Source: CAXSBR01 sp964236495
GTDB taxonomy: Bacteria > Actinomycetota > Actinomycetes > Mycobacteriales > Jatrophihabitantaceae
Length of the DNA: 15,589 nucleotides
Direction of reading: 5' to 3'
NCBI GenBank assembly: GCA_964236495.1
Contig: CAXSBR010000041.1
Span: forward strand, 1-15,589
The first letter of the stretch is position 1, and each line of letters starts with the position of its first letter. A program made the translations under genes and the position numbers. The notes beneath the pieces are model-generated. The model saw only the letters and a list, made by a program, of their open reading frames with translations, ran no database searches and was not told the DNA's origin. This document shows positions 1 to 6,942 of the stretch, one piece after another.

Positions 1-60
1 TTGCATGTGTTAAGCACGCCGCCAGCGTTCGTCCTGAGCCAGGATCAAACTCTCCGTGGA
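1..60 (-). rRNA. rrs: 16S ribosomal RNA, 5' end only (runs off the window)
   Basis: Read on the minus strand, bases 53 to 34 carry the near-universal bacterial 16S 27F priming site (AGAGTTTGATCCTGGCTCAG), followed by the conserved GACGAACGCTGGCGGC stretch. Because the first A of that site is E. coli position 8, the mature 5' end falls at about base 60. Only the first ~60 nt are present; the rest of 16S, 23S and 5S would lie beyond the left edge. The gene is co-oriented with tyrS. Identity is certain; the exact mature end is inferred by numbering and was not measured. Confidence 0.97.
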
Positions 61-321
61 TGTTTTATGACTACCCGCACCCAACAAGTGACTGCGGTTT
101 GTCGACACAGAAAGTTACCGCCTGCGCGGTATCAATCACTGGTCATACGAGCTGGACTTTCTTTGCTCGATGTACCAAAGGAACCGCTTATCCGGCCCAC
201 CACAAGGATGGCAACCGAATAGACGAGGTATTACTTATGGCACTAACTTTCGGCACACTGTTGAGTTCTCAAGGAGCGGACGCACACCGTCGCGGACTTT
301 CCAGACCGTCTCGGGGCAACC
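61..321 (-). other. rrn operon leader (5' external transcribed spacer)
   Basis: This is the stretch between the inferred start of the proximal rRNA promoter (about base 321) and the 16S 5' end. It contains no credible coding sequence; open frames across it are short and lack any family resemblance. It begins with a segment containing GTTGCCCCGA (minus strand, about 312-321), which resembles the conserved leader start I recall from mycobacterial rrn operons. A BoxB hairpin and BoxA element follow. A small inverted repeat (CTTTG...CAAAG, 161-180) lies nearer 16S. The 3' partner of any RNase III processing stem would lie downstream of 16S, outside the window. Confidence 0.8.
253..291 (-). promoter_or_regulatory. 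rrn antitermination element (BoxB hairpin plus BoxA)
   Basis: On the minus strand a small hairpin with stem GACG/CGTC and loop GTGTG (279-291) is followed after 6 nt by TTGAGAACTCAACAGTGTGC (253-272). The second element matches the BoxA-type sequence conserved in actinobacterial rRNA leaders, where NusB/NusE (S10) load to make RNA polymerase resistant to Rho. TTGAGAACTCAA (261-272) is itself a perfect 12-bp palindrome. The order BoxB then BoxA, ahead of 16S, is the expected one. BoxA is confident; BoxB is inferred from position and folding by eye. Confidence 0.82.
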
Positions 322-327
322 TCAGAA

Positions 328-356
328 ACGCTACTCGGTGGGTGTTGCGGTGTCAA
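328..356 (-). promoter_or_regulatory. rrn proximal promoter (sigma-70/SigA type)
   Basis: On the minus strand there is a perfect -35 hexamer TTGACA (351-356), a 17-nt spacer, and a -10 hexamer TAGCGT (328-333) of the actinobacterial TAnnnT form. The predicted start is about base 321, leaving a leader of roughly 260 nt before 16S. A consensus -35 and optimal spacer fit a strong rRNA promoter, and BoxB/BoxA begins about 30 nt downstream of the predicted start. Confidence 0.75.
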
Positions 357-486
357 CCTCGACCCCGCGCCGCCCGCCTCGAACGGAAGACGTCCACACG
401 TGCACGTCGCTTCAGTTCAGATGGTTCGCTTGCAGTGACCGATTGCGCGGTTGCGCGCGTCGGCGGCTTGACTGCGAACACCCATT

Positions 487-516
487 ACATTAGCCGACCG
501 CGCATGCGCGCTGCAA
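487..516 (-). promoter_or_regulatory. candidate upstream rrn promoter
   Basis: On the minus strand TTGCAG (511-516), an 18-nt spacer and TAATGT (487-492) form a plausible second rRNA promoter about 160 bp upstream of the proximal one. The spacer holds the perfect 12-bp palindrome CGCGCATGCGCG (499-510), which could be a binding site for a regulator or simply GC-rich coincidence. Multiple tandem promoters are common in front of actinobacterial rrn operons. The -35 matches the consensus at four of six positions, so this is less sure than the proximal promoter. Confidence 0.45.
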
Positions 517-637
517 CGGGGGGTGCCCGTCGCCGCTCGGATCTGGTCGGGCCTGGCAAGTGCCCCACGGAGCCCCGGCACATATGACCAGCGGTCGGGC
601 AACGGCTCATTTGCGTTCACCCGTGCCAGCGGACGCG
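517..637. other. intergenic stretch between tyrS stop and rrn promoters
   Basis: I see no gene and no clear element here. A 5-bp inverted repeat GTGCC...GGCAC on the minus strand (560-581, 12-nt loop) is the best hairpin but has no following T-run, so it is not a convincing intrinsic terminator for tyrS. Upstream of the proximal promoter, but outside this stretch, lie two TTGCGCG direct repeats (443-449, 451-457) and the palindrome ACGTGCACGT (398-407), both without an assigned role. Confidence 0.5.
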
Positions 638-1879
638 TCAGCTCGTCAGGCGGACGGCCTTGCGCCGTCCTACCGACAACACCGCGTCGATGAGCTCGGC
701 GCGCGGGTAGTCGTACGCCGTCACGGCGGCACCGTCGAGCCGAACTGCCGCGCTGTCCACCAACCGCCGGGCTGCGCTGTTCGAGGCAGCCAGGGCTGCA
801 CCGACCAGCACCGCGGGCAGGTGGACCGGGTCACCGGCGGGCAGTACGTAGTCGGCAACGTCGCTGGGTACCAGACGGTCGCGAAAGACTTCGTCGAAGC
901 GTTGTTCGGCCGCCCGGGCGGCCGCCTGTCCGTGGTAGAGCGTCACGACTGCGCTCGCCATCGCTCGCTTTGCTTGGCCGGCCTGCGCTCCACCGGCCTG
1001 TACGGCGGCATCCAGCGCGGCGACCCCTCGCGGGTGCAGATCGGTGCAGAGCCGCGCGTATATGACCACGGCGGAATCCGGCACGCTCATCAGGGCGCCG
1101 AACTGCTCGGCGGGCGGGGCGTCGATGGCGATGAAGTTGTTGAGAGACTTGCCCATCTTCTCCACGCCGTCGGTGCCCACTAGCAGCGGCATCGTCAACA
1201 CTGCCTGCGGCGCCTGGCCTTTGCTGCGCTGCAGCTCGCGGCCCACCAGATTGTTGAAGGTCTGGTCGGTTCCCCCCAGTTCGAGGTCCGCGCTGATCTC
1301 CACGGAGTCGATGCCCTGCAGGAGTGGATAGAAGAACTCCGATAGCGTAATCGGCTCGTTGGCCTTGAACCGGCGACTGAAGTCGTCGCGTTCGAGCAGT
1401 TGGGCGACGGTGATCTGACGGGTATAGGCGAGCAGCTCAGCCAAGACCATCGGGCCCAACCAGTCGGCGTTGTTGACGACCTCGGTGCGGTCCTTGGCCA
1501 AGATGCGCATGACCTGATCGAAGTAACCGCGCGCGTTGTCCACAACTGCCTGTGCGCTCTGCGCCGATCGAGTGGCGGTGCGACCGGAGGGATCGCCGAC
1601 CTGGCCGGTGAAACCACCGACGACAAGGACCGCCGTGTGGCCGAAACTCTGGAACTGGCGCAGCTTGCGCAGAACGACTGCATGGCCGAGCGTCAGTTGC
1701 GTTCCAGACGGGTCGATGCCCAGCTTGACCCGTAGCGGACGGTTCTCACGGTCGGCGGCCGCCATCCGCTCGGCCAGACCGTCGCGAGGCAGGATCGCAG
1801 CCGCACCCGAAGCCAGCACCTCGTACGCCGGGTGTAGCGACGACGGCAGAACGGCGGGAAACGTGTCGTCAGCGGTCAT
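638..1879 (-). CDS. tyrS: tyrosyl-tRNA synthetase, TyrZ-like (KMSKS-class) type
   Basis: Class I aminoacyl-tRNA synthetase that activates tyrosine with ATP and charges tRNA-Tyr in the cytoplasm; 413 aa, a normal length. The HIGH-type motif is TLGH (63-66) and the KMSKS-type motif is KMGKS (241-245). Tyrosine-pocket residues are seen as Y184, Q188, D191 and, in GGTDQ, Q206. The last ~60 residues form an S4 RNA-binding domain that contacts the tRNA variable arm. The KMGKS loop, the KLGIDPSG start of the Rossmann fold and the GDPSGR segment (95-100) place it in the TyrZ-like subgroup, not the KFGKS/T subgroup I recall for Mycobacterium TyrS. The ATG start overlaps the mpg stop as ATGA, with no separate Shine-Dalgarno and no T-box leader, so expression probably depends on the upstream operon. 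The rrn operon follows on the same strand. Confidence 0.96.
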   Translation of the reverse strand: MTADDTFPAVLPSSLHPAYEVLASGAAAILPRDGLAERMAAADRENRPLRVKLGIDPSGTQLTLGHAVVLRKLRQFQSFGHTAVLVVGGFTGQVGDPSGRTATRSAQSAQAVVDNARGYFDQVMRILAKDRTEVVNNADWLGPMVLAELLAYTRQITVAQLLERDDFSRRFKANEPITLSEFFYPLLQGIDSVEISADLELGGTDQTFNNLVGRELQRSKGQAPQAVLTMPLLVGTDGVEKMGKSLNNFIAIDAPPAEQFGALMSVPDSAVVIYARLCTDLHPRGVAALDAAVQAGGAQAGQAKRAMASAVVTLYHGQAAARAAEQRFDEVFRDRLVPSDVADYVLPAGDPVHLPAVLVGAALAASNSAARRLVDSAAVRLDGAAVTAYDYPRAELIDAVLSVGRRKAVRLTS

Positions 1880-2517
1880 GGGCGTTCAGTCTGCCGGGTT
1901 GGCCGAACCGGCTTGCGGCCACCCGGGCGGTAGACCGAGACCGTGGGGTCGCCGCTGATCCAGAACCGCAGCGCAACGTCGTCGGCCGCTGCGACGCCTA
2001 CCCGAGGGCCGGTTCGTACGTCGAGGGGGCGGCCTGCGCGGGCGTGGTCGGTCAGCTCGATACGAAGGTGTGCGCCAGGGTCGAGCAGGTCCGCGCCGTT
2101 GTCGCTGCCGGTCAGCCCAAGACACTGGGCCAGCCGGGCCGGTCCACGAGCCAGCTCGTTGTCGCGGCGGGCGGCGGGCCGGCGGGCGCGTGCCACGCCG
2201 ATCCCCTCGACGACCTCGCCGGCTCGAAGTAGCAACGCCGAGGCCGTTCCCGGCGGCCCGCACACCAGATTGGCGCACCAGTGCATGCCGTAGACGAAGT
2301 ACACGTAGAGGTGACCGGCCGAGCCGAACATCACCGCGTTGCGCGCGGTAGCGCCACGAAAAGCGTGTGAGGCCGGGTCGTCGGCGCCCTCGTAGGCTTC
2401 GACCTCGCTCAGCGCCACGACGACGCGATCGGTGCCGGTACCGCTGATGAGCCGGGCACCAAGAAGGCGTGGCGCCAGCACAGTTGCCGGGGTGCTGAGC
2501 TCGTCGCGCAGCGTCAT
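1876..2517 (-). CDS. mpg: 3-methyladenine (alkyladenine) DNA glycosylase, AAG/MPG family
   Basis: Monofunctional base-excision-repair glycosylase that removes alkylated and deaminated purines (3-methyladenine, hypoxanthine and similar) from DNA. The 213-aa length is typical of bacterial members. Aligning by eye to human AAG, the general base is E40 in EVEAYEG, followed by Y42 and H51. The intercalating/pocket tyrosines are Y73 and Y76 in YVYFVYGM, the gatekeeper Asn is N83 and the Arg is R98 in LLLRAGE. LARGPARLAQ (122-131) and GPRVGV (170-175) are family signatures. All key residues are present, so it should be active. It overlaps argH and tyrS by ATGA at both ends and has no promoter of its own that I can see. 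An argH-mpg-tyrS order is familiar from actinobacteria; in M. tuberculosis, as I recall, mpg and tyrS are also adjacent. Confidence 0.93.
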   Translation of the reverse strand: MTLRDELSTPATVLAPRLLGARLISGTGTDRVVVALSEVEAYEGADDPASHAFRGATARNAVMFGSAGHLYVYFVYGMHWCANLVCGPPGTASALLLRAGEVVEGIGVARARRPAARRDNELARGPARLAQCLGLTGSDNGADLLDPGAHLRIELTDHARAGRPLDVRTGPRVGVAAADDVALRFWISGDPTVSVYRPGGRKPVRPTRQTERP

Positions 2518-3989
2518 GGCTGGTGTGCGCCGCTCCAGACTCGTTGCTCGACGAGGACCGCACGCAGCGCATCGAGCTGTTCACGGACCCGTACCGGCGC
2601 GGTACCGCCCACCGATGCCCGCGAGCGCACGGATCCCACCACGGTGAGCACGTCGCGTACCGAGGGAGTCAGATGCACGGAGATGGCGGTCAAGTCGTCG
2701 TCGGACAGCTCGTCGAGCTCGATGCCACGCTGCTCGCACACCCGCACGCATTCACCGGCGATCTCGTGCGCCTGGCGGAACGGAACCCGCTCGCGTACCA
2801 ACCATTCGGCGATGTCGGTGGCCAGCGAAAACCCCTGCGGCGCGAGCTCGGTCATTCGCGCGGTGTGGAAGACCAGCGTGGCCATCATGCCGGTGACGGC
2901 AGGCAGCAGCAGGTGCAGTTGGTCGACCGCGTCGAAGACCGGTTCCTTGTCTTCCTGCAGATCCCGGTTGTAGGCCAGCGGCAGGCCCTTCAAAGTTGCC
3001 AGCAGACCGGCATGGTTACCGATGAGTCGACCGGCCTTGCCGCGGGTGAGCTCGGCCACGTCCGGATTTTTCTTCTGCGGCATGATCGACGAGCCGGTGG
3101 AATAGGCGTCATCGAGGGTGACGAAGGAGAACTCTTTCGTCGCCCACAGGATCACGTCCTCGGCCAGTCGAGACAGATCGACGGCCACCATCGCGGTGAC
3201 GAAGGAGAACTCGGCGACCACGTCGCGGGCAGAGGTGGCGTCGATGGAGTTCTCGCACGGGCCGTCGAAGCCAAGTTCGGCGGCCACCGCGGCCGGGTCC
3301 AGCCCCAGTGACGAGCCGGCCAGGGCGCCGGCGCCGTAGGGACTGTGGGCGGCGCGACGATCCCAGTCCTGCAGCCGGTGCACGTCGCGGGTCAGCGCCC
3401 AGGCGTGCGCCAGCAGATGATGAGACAACAGAACCGGCTGAGCGTGCTGCAGATGGGTGCGTCCGGGCATGACGACGTCCATGTGTTCGTCGGCGCGCTC
3501 GGCCAGCGTGCCGGCGAGGCTTGCGATCTGGTCCGCCAGATCTCGCGCCTGCTCGCGCAGATACATCCGGATCAACGTGGCTATCTGATCATTGCGCGAT
3601 CGTCCGGCCCGCAGCCTGCCGCCGAGTTCGGTGCCGACGTGAGCGAGAAAGCCGCGCTCGAGAGCAGTATGGACGTCCTCGTCCTCGGGCCCGGGACGAA
3701 ACTCCCCCGCGGCCACATCGGCGTCCAGAGCGGCCAGGCCGGCCAGCATCTCCGCGAGTTCACCGTCGGTCAGCAGACCGGCCGCGTGCAAAACGCGAGC
3801 GTGCGCCCGGGATCCGGCGAGGTCGTGGCGGGCCAGGCGCCAGTCGAAGTGTGTCGACATCGACAGGGCAGCCAGCGCGTCGGAAGGTCCTCCCGCGAAC
3901 CGGCCACCCCACAGACTCAGGCCGGCGCCGGGGTTGGGATGGGCAACGTCGTCGGCGAGGGCGCCGGAGGCTGAGTGCGGATCAGTCAA
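2514..3989 (-). CDS. argH: argininosuccinate lyase
   Basis: Last step of arginine synthesis: cleaves argininosuccinate to arginine and fumarate. Member of the fumarase/aspartase superfamily, homotetrameric with shared active sites. Signatures in order are EDVHTALE (104-111), GRSRNDQ (129-135), GRTHLQHAQP (176-185, catalytic His region) and SSIMPQKKNP (300-309, the mobile loop with the catalytic Ser). The 491 aa are slightly longer than usual (~460-475) because of a low-complexity N-terminal tail of about 25 residues. The start codon is TTG (3989-3987). It is supported by a strong GGAGG six nt upstream and by the absence of any ATG or GTG in the next 30 codons. It overlaps argG by 8 nt and mpg by 4 nt. 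Confidence 0.97.
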   Translation of the reverse strand: MTDPHSASGALADDVAHPNPGAGLSLWGGRFAGGPSDALAALSMSTHFDWRLARHDLAGSRAHARVLHAAGLLTDGELAEMLAGLAALDADVAAGEFRPGPEDEDVHTALERGFLAHVGTELGGRLRAGRSRNDQIATLIRMYLREQARDLADQIASLAGTLAERADEHMDVVMPGRTHLQHAQPVLLSHHLLAHAWALTRDVHRLQDWDRRAAHSPYGAGALAGSSLGLDPAAVAAELGFDGPCENSIDATSARDVVAEFSFVTAMVAVDLSRLAEDVILWATKEFSFVTLDDAYSTGSSIMPQKKNPDVAELTRGKAGRLIGNHAGLLATLKGLPLAYNRDLQEDKEPVFDAVDQLHLLLPAVTGMMATLVFHTARMTELAPQGFSLATDIAEWLVRERVPFRQAHEIAGECVRVCEQRGIELDELSDDDLTAISVHLTPSVRDVLTVVGSVRSRASVGGTAPVRVREQLDALRAVLVEQRVWSGAHQP

Positions 3990-5418
3990 CGCCGGCCTCC
4001 ATTGCTGCGCTTTCCAGCACCGTCTCGTCCAGGCCGGCTGAGGTCGCCAGATTTGTCGAGATCTGGTCGGCGCGGTGCTCGTCCAGTCCGGCAGACTCCA
4101 GCTCCGCGAACAGCTCGGTGCGACCCAGCAGCAACTGCGATTTTGCCGCGTAGTGCTCGAGTTTCGCGCGCGAGTCGGCGATGTCGAGATTGCGCATCGT
4201 CAGCTGACCGATCCGGTCCAGTGGACCGAAGGCGGCGTTGTCGGTGCGTTCCATCGACAGCTTGTCCGGGTGGTAGGAGAGGTCCGGACCGCTGGTTGCG
4301 AGCACCGAGTAGTCCTCGCCCCGACGCAGGCGAACCGTCACTGAACCGGTCACCAGGGAGGCAACCCACCGCTCGATCGACTCCCGCAGCATCAGTGCCT
4401 GCGGATCGAACCAACGGCCTTCGTACAGCAACCGGCCCAGCCGGCGTCCCTCGGCGTGGTAGTTGGCGATGGTGTCCTCGTTGTGGATGGCGTTGAGCAG
4501 CCGCTCGTAGGCGATCCAAAGCAGCGCCATGCCTGGTGCTTCGTACACGCCGCGCGACTTCGCCTCGATGATGCGGTTCTCGATCTGATCGGACATGCCC
4601 AGCCCGTGCCGGCCGCCAACGGCATTCGCCTCGTGCACCAGCGCAACCGGATCGTCGTAGCGCACGCCGTTGATCGCCACCGGGCGGCCGTCGGCGAACT
4701 CGACGCGAACGTCCTCGGATTCCACGACGACGCCCGGATCCCAGAATTTGACGCCCATTATCGGCTCGACGATCTCCAGCGACACGTCCAGGTGTTCCAA
4801 CGTCTTCGCCTCGTGGGTGGCACCCCAGATGTTGGCATCGGTGGAATACGCCTTGTCCACGCTGTCGCGGTAGGGCAGGTTCTGCTGCGAGAGCCACCGA
4901 CTCATCTCCGCCCGGCCACCCAGTTCGGCGACGAAGCGGGCGTCCAACCACGGCTTGTAGATGCGCAGGCGTGGATTGGCGAGCAGACCGTACCGGTAGA
5001 AGCGCTCGATGTCGTTGCCCTTGAACGTCGAGCCGTCTCCCCAGATGTGCACCGAGTCCGCGCGCATGGCCCGCACCAGCATGGTTCCGGTGACGGCGCG
5101 GCCCAGCGGGGTGGTGTTGAAGTAGGCACGGCCCGCCGACCGCACGTGGAAGGCGCCGCAGGCCAACGCCGCAATCCCTTCGTCGACGAGTTCGCGGCGG
5201 CAGTCGACCGCCCGGGCCAGTTCCGCCCCGTATTGCAGAGCCCGCACCGGCACACCGTCGATGTCGGGCTCGTCGTACTGCCCGATATCCGCGGTGTATG
5301 TGCACGGAATGGCTCCGTTGGCCCGCATCCAGGCGACGGCGACGGAGGTGTCCAGGCCGCCGGAGAAGGCGATCCCGACCCGTTCGCCAGTAGGTAACGC
5401 AGTCAATACTTTGCTCAC
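3982..5418 (-). CDS. argG: argininosuccinate synthase, long (E. coli/Streptomyces-type)
   Basis: Condenses citrulline and aspartate with ATP to argininosuccinate, the seventh step of the pathway. The N-terminal ATP-pyrophosphatase loop SGGLDTS is at 19-25. GDGSTFKGNDIERFYRYG (127-144) and WGATHEA (198-204) belong to the citrulline/aspartate-binding synthetase domain. The 478-aa length and the AFSGGLDTS, TADIGQYDEPDID and GGRHGLGMSDQIENR segments match the long ArgG class of E. coli and Streptomyces. They do not match the ~400-aa class recalled for mycobacteria. The start is GTG, overlapping the argR stop as GTGA; AGGAG lies about 10 nt upstream. Its place between argR and argH is the usual argG slot in the cluster, so only the protein subtype is notable. 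Confidence 0.97.
   Translation of the reverse strand: MSKVLTALPTGERVGIAFSGGLDTSVAVAWMRANGAIPCTYTADIGQYDEPDIDGVPVRALQYGAELARAVDCRRELVDEGIAALACGAFHVRSAGRAYFNTTPLGRAVTGTMLVRAMRADSVHIWGDGSTFKGNDIERFYRYGLLANPRLRIYKPWLDARFVAELGGRAEMSRWLSQQNLPYRDSVDKAYSTDANIWGATHEAKTLEHLDVSLEIVEPIMGVKFWDPGVVVESEDVRVEFADGRPVAINGVRYDDPVALVHEANAVGGRHGLGMSDQIENRIIEAKSRGVYEAPGMALLWIAYERLLNAIHNEDTIANYHAEGRRLGRLLYEGRWFDPQALMLRESIERWVASLVTGSVTVRLRRGEDYSVLATSGPDLSYHPDKLSMERTDNAAFGPLDRIGQLTMRNLDIADSRAKLEHYAAKSQLLLGRTELFAELESAGLDEHRADQISTNLATSAGLDETVLESAAMEAGVD
3996..4000 (-). promoter_or_regulatory. ribosome binding site of argH (supports the TTG start)
   Basis: GGAGG on the minus strand, inside the 3' end of argG, lies 6 nt before the TTG at 3989-3987. 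No ATG or GTG occurs in frame nearby, so this site decides the argH start. Confidence 0.7.
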
Positions 5419-6014
5419 GAGGTAGGAACTCCTGAACTCTTGTCGCGGCTGTGGTCGTGGCTGGAAGTGTGGCTGACACCGGGGCCGGCCAGCGCGCGGA
5501 TGCGCCGGACGAGGCCCGAGCCACCGTCGGGTTCACGGGCGATGACGACGATGGTGTCGTCGCCGGCGATCGTGCCCAACACATCGGGCAGGGCAGCCCG
5601 GTCCAGCGCGGAGGCCAGGAAGTGAGCCGCACCCGGCGGGGTGCGAAGCACGGCGAGGTTCGCGCTGCTTTCGGCCGACACGAGCAGCTCGCCCACCAGC
5701 CTTGCCAGCCGGACCGGCGGCGCGTCGTCCAGCCGGCGAGAAGCTAGGGGCGAGCCGTCCTCGGGCACGACATAGACAGGCAATCCACCGTCGGCCGGGC
5801 GCAGTTTGACTGCACCGAGTTCGTCCAAGTCCCGCGACAGCGTGGCCTGGGTGACGGCGAAACCGGCCTCCACCATCTTCGCGGCGAGCTGGGCCTGGGA
5901 GCGAACAGCCGAGCCGGTCAGCGTGATCAAGATCTGCGCGTGCCGCGCCGACCTGGTGTTGGCATCGCTTGCCGGGCGATGGTGCACAGTGTCGCTGTGC
6001 GCCCGAACGCTCAT
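5415..6014 (-). CDS. argR: arginine repressor ArgR
   Basis: Arginine-responsive repressor that binds ARG boxes as a hexamer when arginine is abundant. The 199-aa product has an N-terminal winged helix (about 22-72), with recognition-helix sequence VTQATLSRDL (54-63) and ELGAVKL (65-71). The C-terminal oligomerisation/arginine-binding domain (about 108-175) carries LRTPPGAAHFLASALDR (123-139) and the ligand loop GTIAGDDT (147-154). A longer frame exists upstream, but its extra 30 residues only overlap argF and resemble nothing. I start at the ATG at 6014, 4 nt after the argF stop. The ~30-residue His/Ser-rich tail after the C-terminal domain is less conserved. The obvious target is the tandem operator upstream of argC, which makes the operon autoregulated. 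Confidence 0.95.
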   Translation of the reverse strand: MSVRAHSDTVHHRPASDANTRSARHAQILITLTGSAVRSQAQLAAKMVEAGFAVTQATLSRDLDELGAVKLRPADGGLPVYVVPEDGSPLASRRLDDAPPVRLARLVGELLVSAESSANLAVLRTPPGAAHFLASALDRAALPDVLGTIAGDDTIVVIAREPDGGSGLVRRIRALAGPGVSHTSSHDHSRDKSSGVPTS

Positions 6015-6018
6015 CGGC

Positions 6019-6942
6019 TCACGAGTGGTCGAGTAGCCATACCAACAGCGCTTTCTGGGCGTGCAGACGATTCTCGGCCTCGTCCCAGACCACGGACTGC
6101 ACACCGTCGAGTACTTCCGCGGCGATCTCCGCGCCTCGGTACGCGGGCAGGCAGTGCAGCACGATCGCGTCGTCCGCTGCGCGCGCTAGCGCCTGTGCAG
6201 TGACGGCGAACCCGCTGAAAACGCCCGTCCGCGCAGCCTTCTCTTGCTCCTGTCCCATCGACATCCACGTGTCGGTCGCCACTACGTCTGCGCCGTCGAA
6301 GGCCTGCTCGGGCGACGTAGTGACCAACACCGAACCGCCGGTGCCGGCCGCGATCCGTCGGGCGTCGGCCACCACGGCAGGATCGGGCTGATAGGCCGGC
6401 GGGCCCCCGATCCGCACATGCATTCCGGCCGCGGTGCCGCCGAGCAGGTAGGAATTGGCCATGTTGTTTGCCGCATCGCCGACGTAGCTCAGTGTGATGC
6501 CGGCGAGCCGATGCTTGTGCTCACGGACCGTCTGCAGGTCGGCCAGAATCTGGCACGGGTGGAACTCGTCGGTGAGGGCATTGATGACGGGCACAGTGCT
6601 CGCGGCCGCCATCTGTTCGACGCGAACCTGGCCGAAGGTGCGCCACACGATCGCCGCCACCTGGCGGTTCAGCACCCGTGCGGTGTCAGCGATGGACTCG
6701 CCGCGACCCAGCTGCGAGGTCGCGGCGTCTATCACCATCGGGTACCCGCCGAGCTCGGCGATGCCGACGCTGAACGACACCCGGGTGCGCGTGGAGGCTT
6801 TGTCGAAGATCACCGCTACGGTCCTGGGCCCGTCGAGCGGTCGGCGGGCGAAGCGGTCGACCTTGATCTTGTCGGCCAGGTCCAGCACCTCGACGAGCTC
6901 GCTGGGGGTGAGGTCGTCATCGCGCAGGAAATGCCGCGTCAT
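6019..6942 (-). CDS. argF: ornithine carbamoyltransferase
   Basis: Transfers the carbamoyl group from carbamoyl phosphate to ornithine, giving citrulline. The 307 aa are the standard length. The carbamoyl-phosphate signature STRTR is at 50-54, HPCQ at 128-131, the ornithine-binding SMG loop at 228-230 and the catalytic HCLP at 263-266. These are the OTCase motifs; the SMG loop argues against acetylornithine or putrescine carbamoyltransferases. The frame stays open 83 codons further upstream, but that part lies inside argD in another frame and is Arg-rich noise. The ATG at 6942 forms ATGA with the argD stop and has GGAAAGG 7 nt before it. Confidence 0.97.
   Translation of the reverse strand: MTRHFLRDDDLTPSELVEVLDLADKIKVDRFARRPLDGPRTVAVIFDKASTRTRVSFSVGIAELGGYPMVIDAATSQLGRGESIADTARVLNRQVAAIVWRTFGQVRVEQMAAASTVPVINALTDEFHPCQILADLQTVREHKHRLAGITLSYVGDAANNMANSYLLGGTAAGMHVRIGGPPAYQPDPAVVADARRIAAGTGGSVLVTTSPEQAFDGADVVATDTWMSMGQEQEKAARTGVFSGFAVTAQALARAADDAIVLHCLPAYRGAEIAAEVLDGVQSVVWDEAENRLHAQKALLVWLLDHS

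Noticed and set aside
560..581. Hairpin after tyrS as an intrinsic terminator
   Set aside because: Only a 5-bp stem with a 12-nt loop and no T-run; not sufficient to call.
60..587. Open frames over the rrn leader and promoters (up to 175 aa)
   Set aside because: They run through BoxA, both promoters and the 16S flank; translations are unlike any protein family.
560..1183. Long open frame on the plus strand (207 aa), opposite tyrS
   Set aside because: Shadow of tyrS codon usage in GC-rich DNA; no family resemblance and no upstream signals.
1880..1960. Tyrosine T-box riboswitch in front of tyrS
   Set aside because: There is no untranslated leader; tyrS starts inside the mpg stop codon and no T-box consensus is seen.
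2523..3311. Plus-strand open frame (262 aa) opposite argH, with a similar one at 3345-3974
   Set aside because: Antisense shadows of argH; composition reflects the complement of GC-rich codons.
4456..5397. Plus-strand open frame (313 aa) opposite argG
   Set aside because: Antisense shadow of a fully intact argG.
6015..6104. N-terminal extension of argR by 30 codons
   Set aside because: Overlaps the argF coding end; the ATG at 6014 gives a normal ArgR length.
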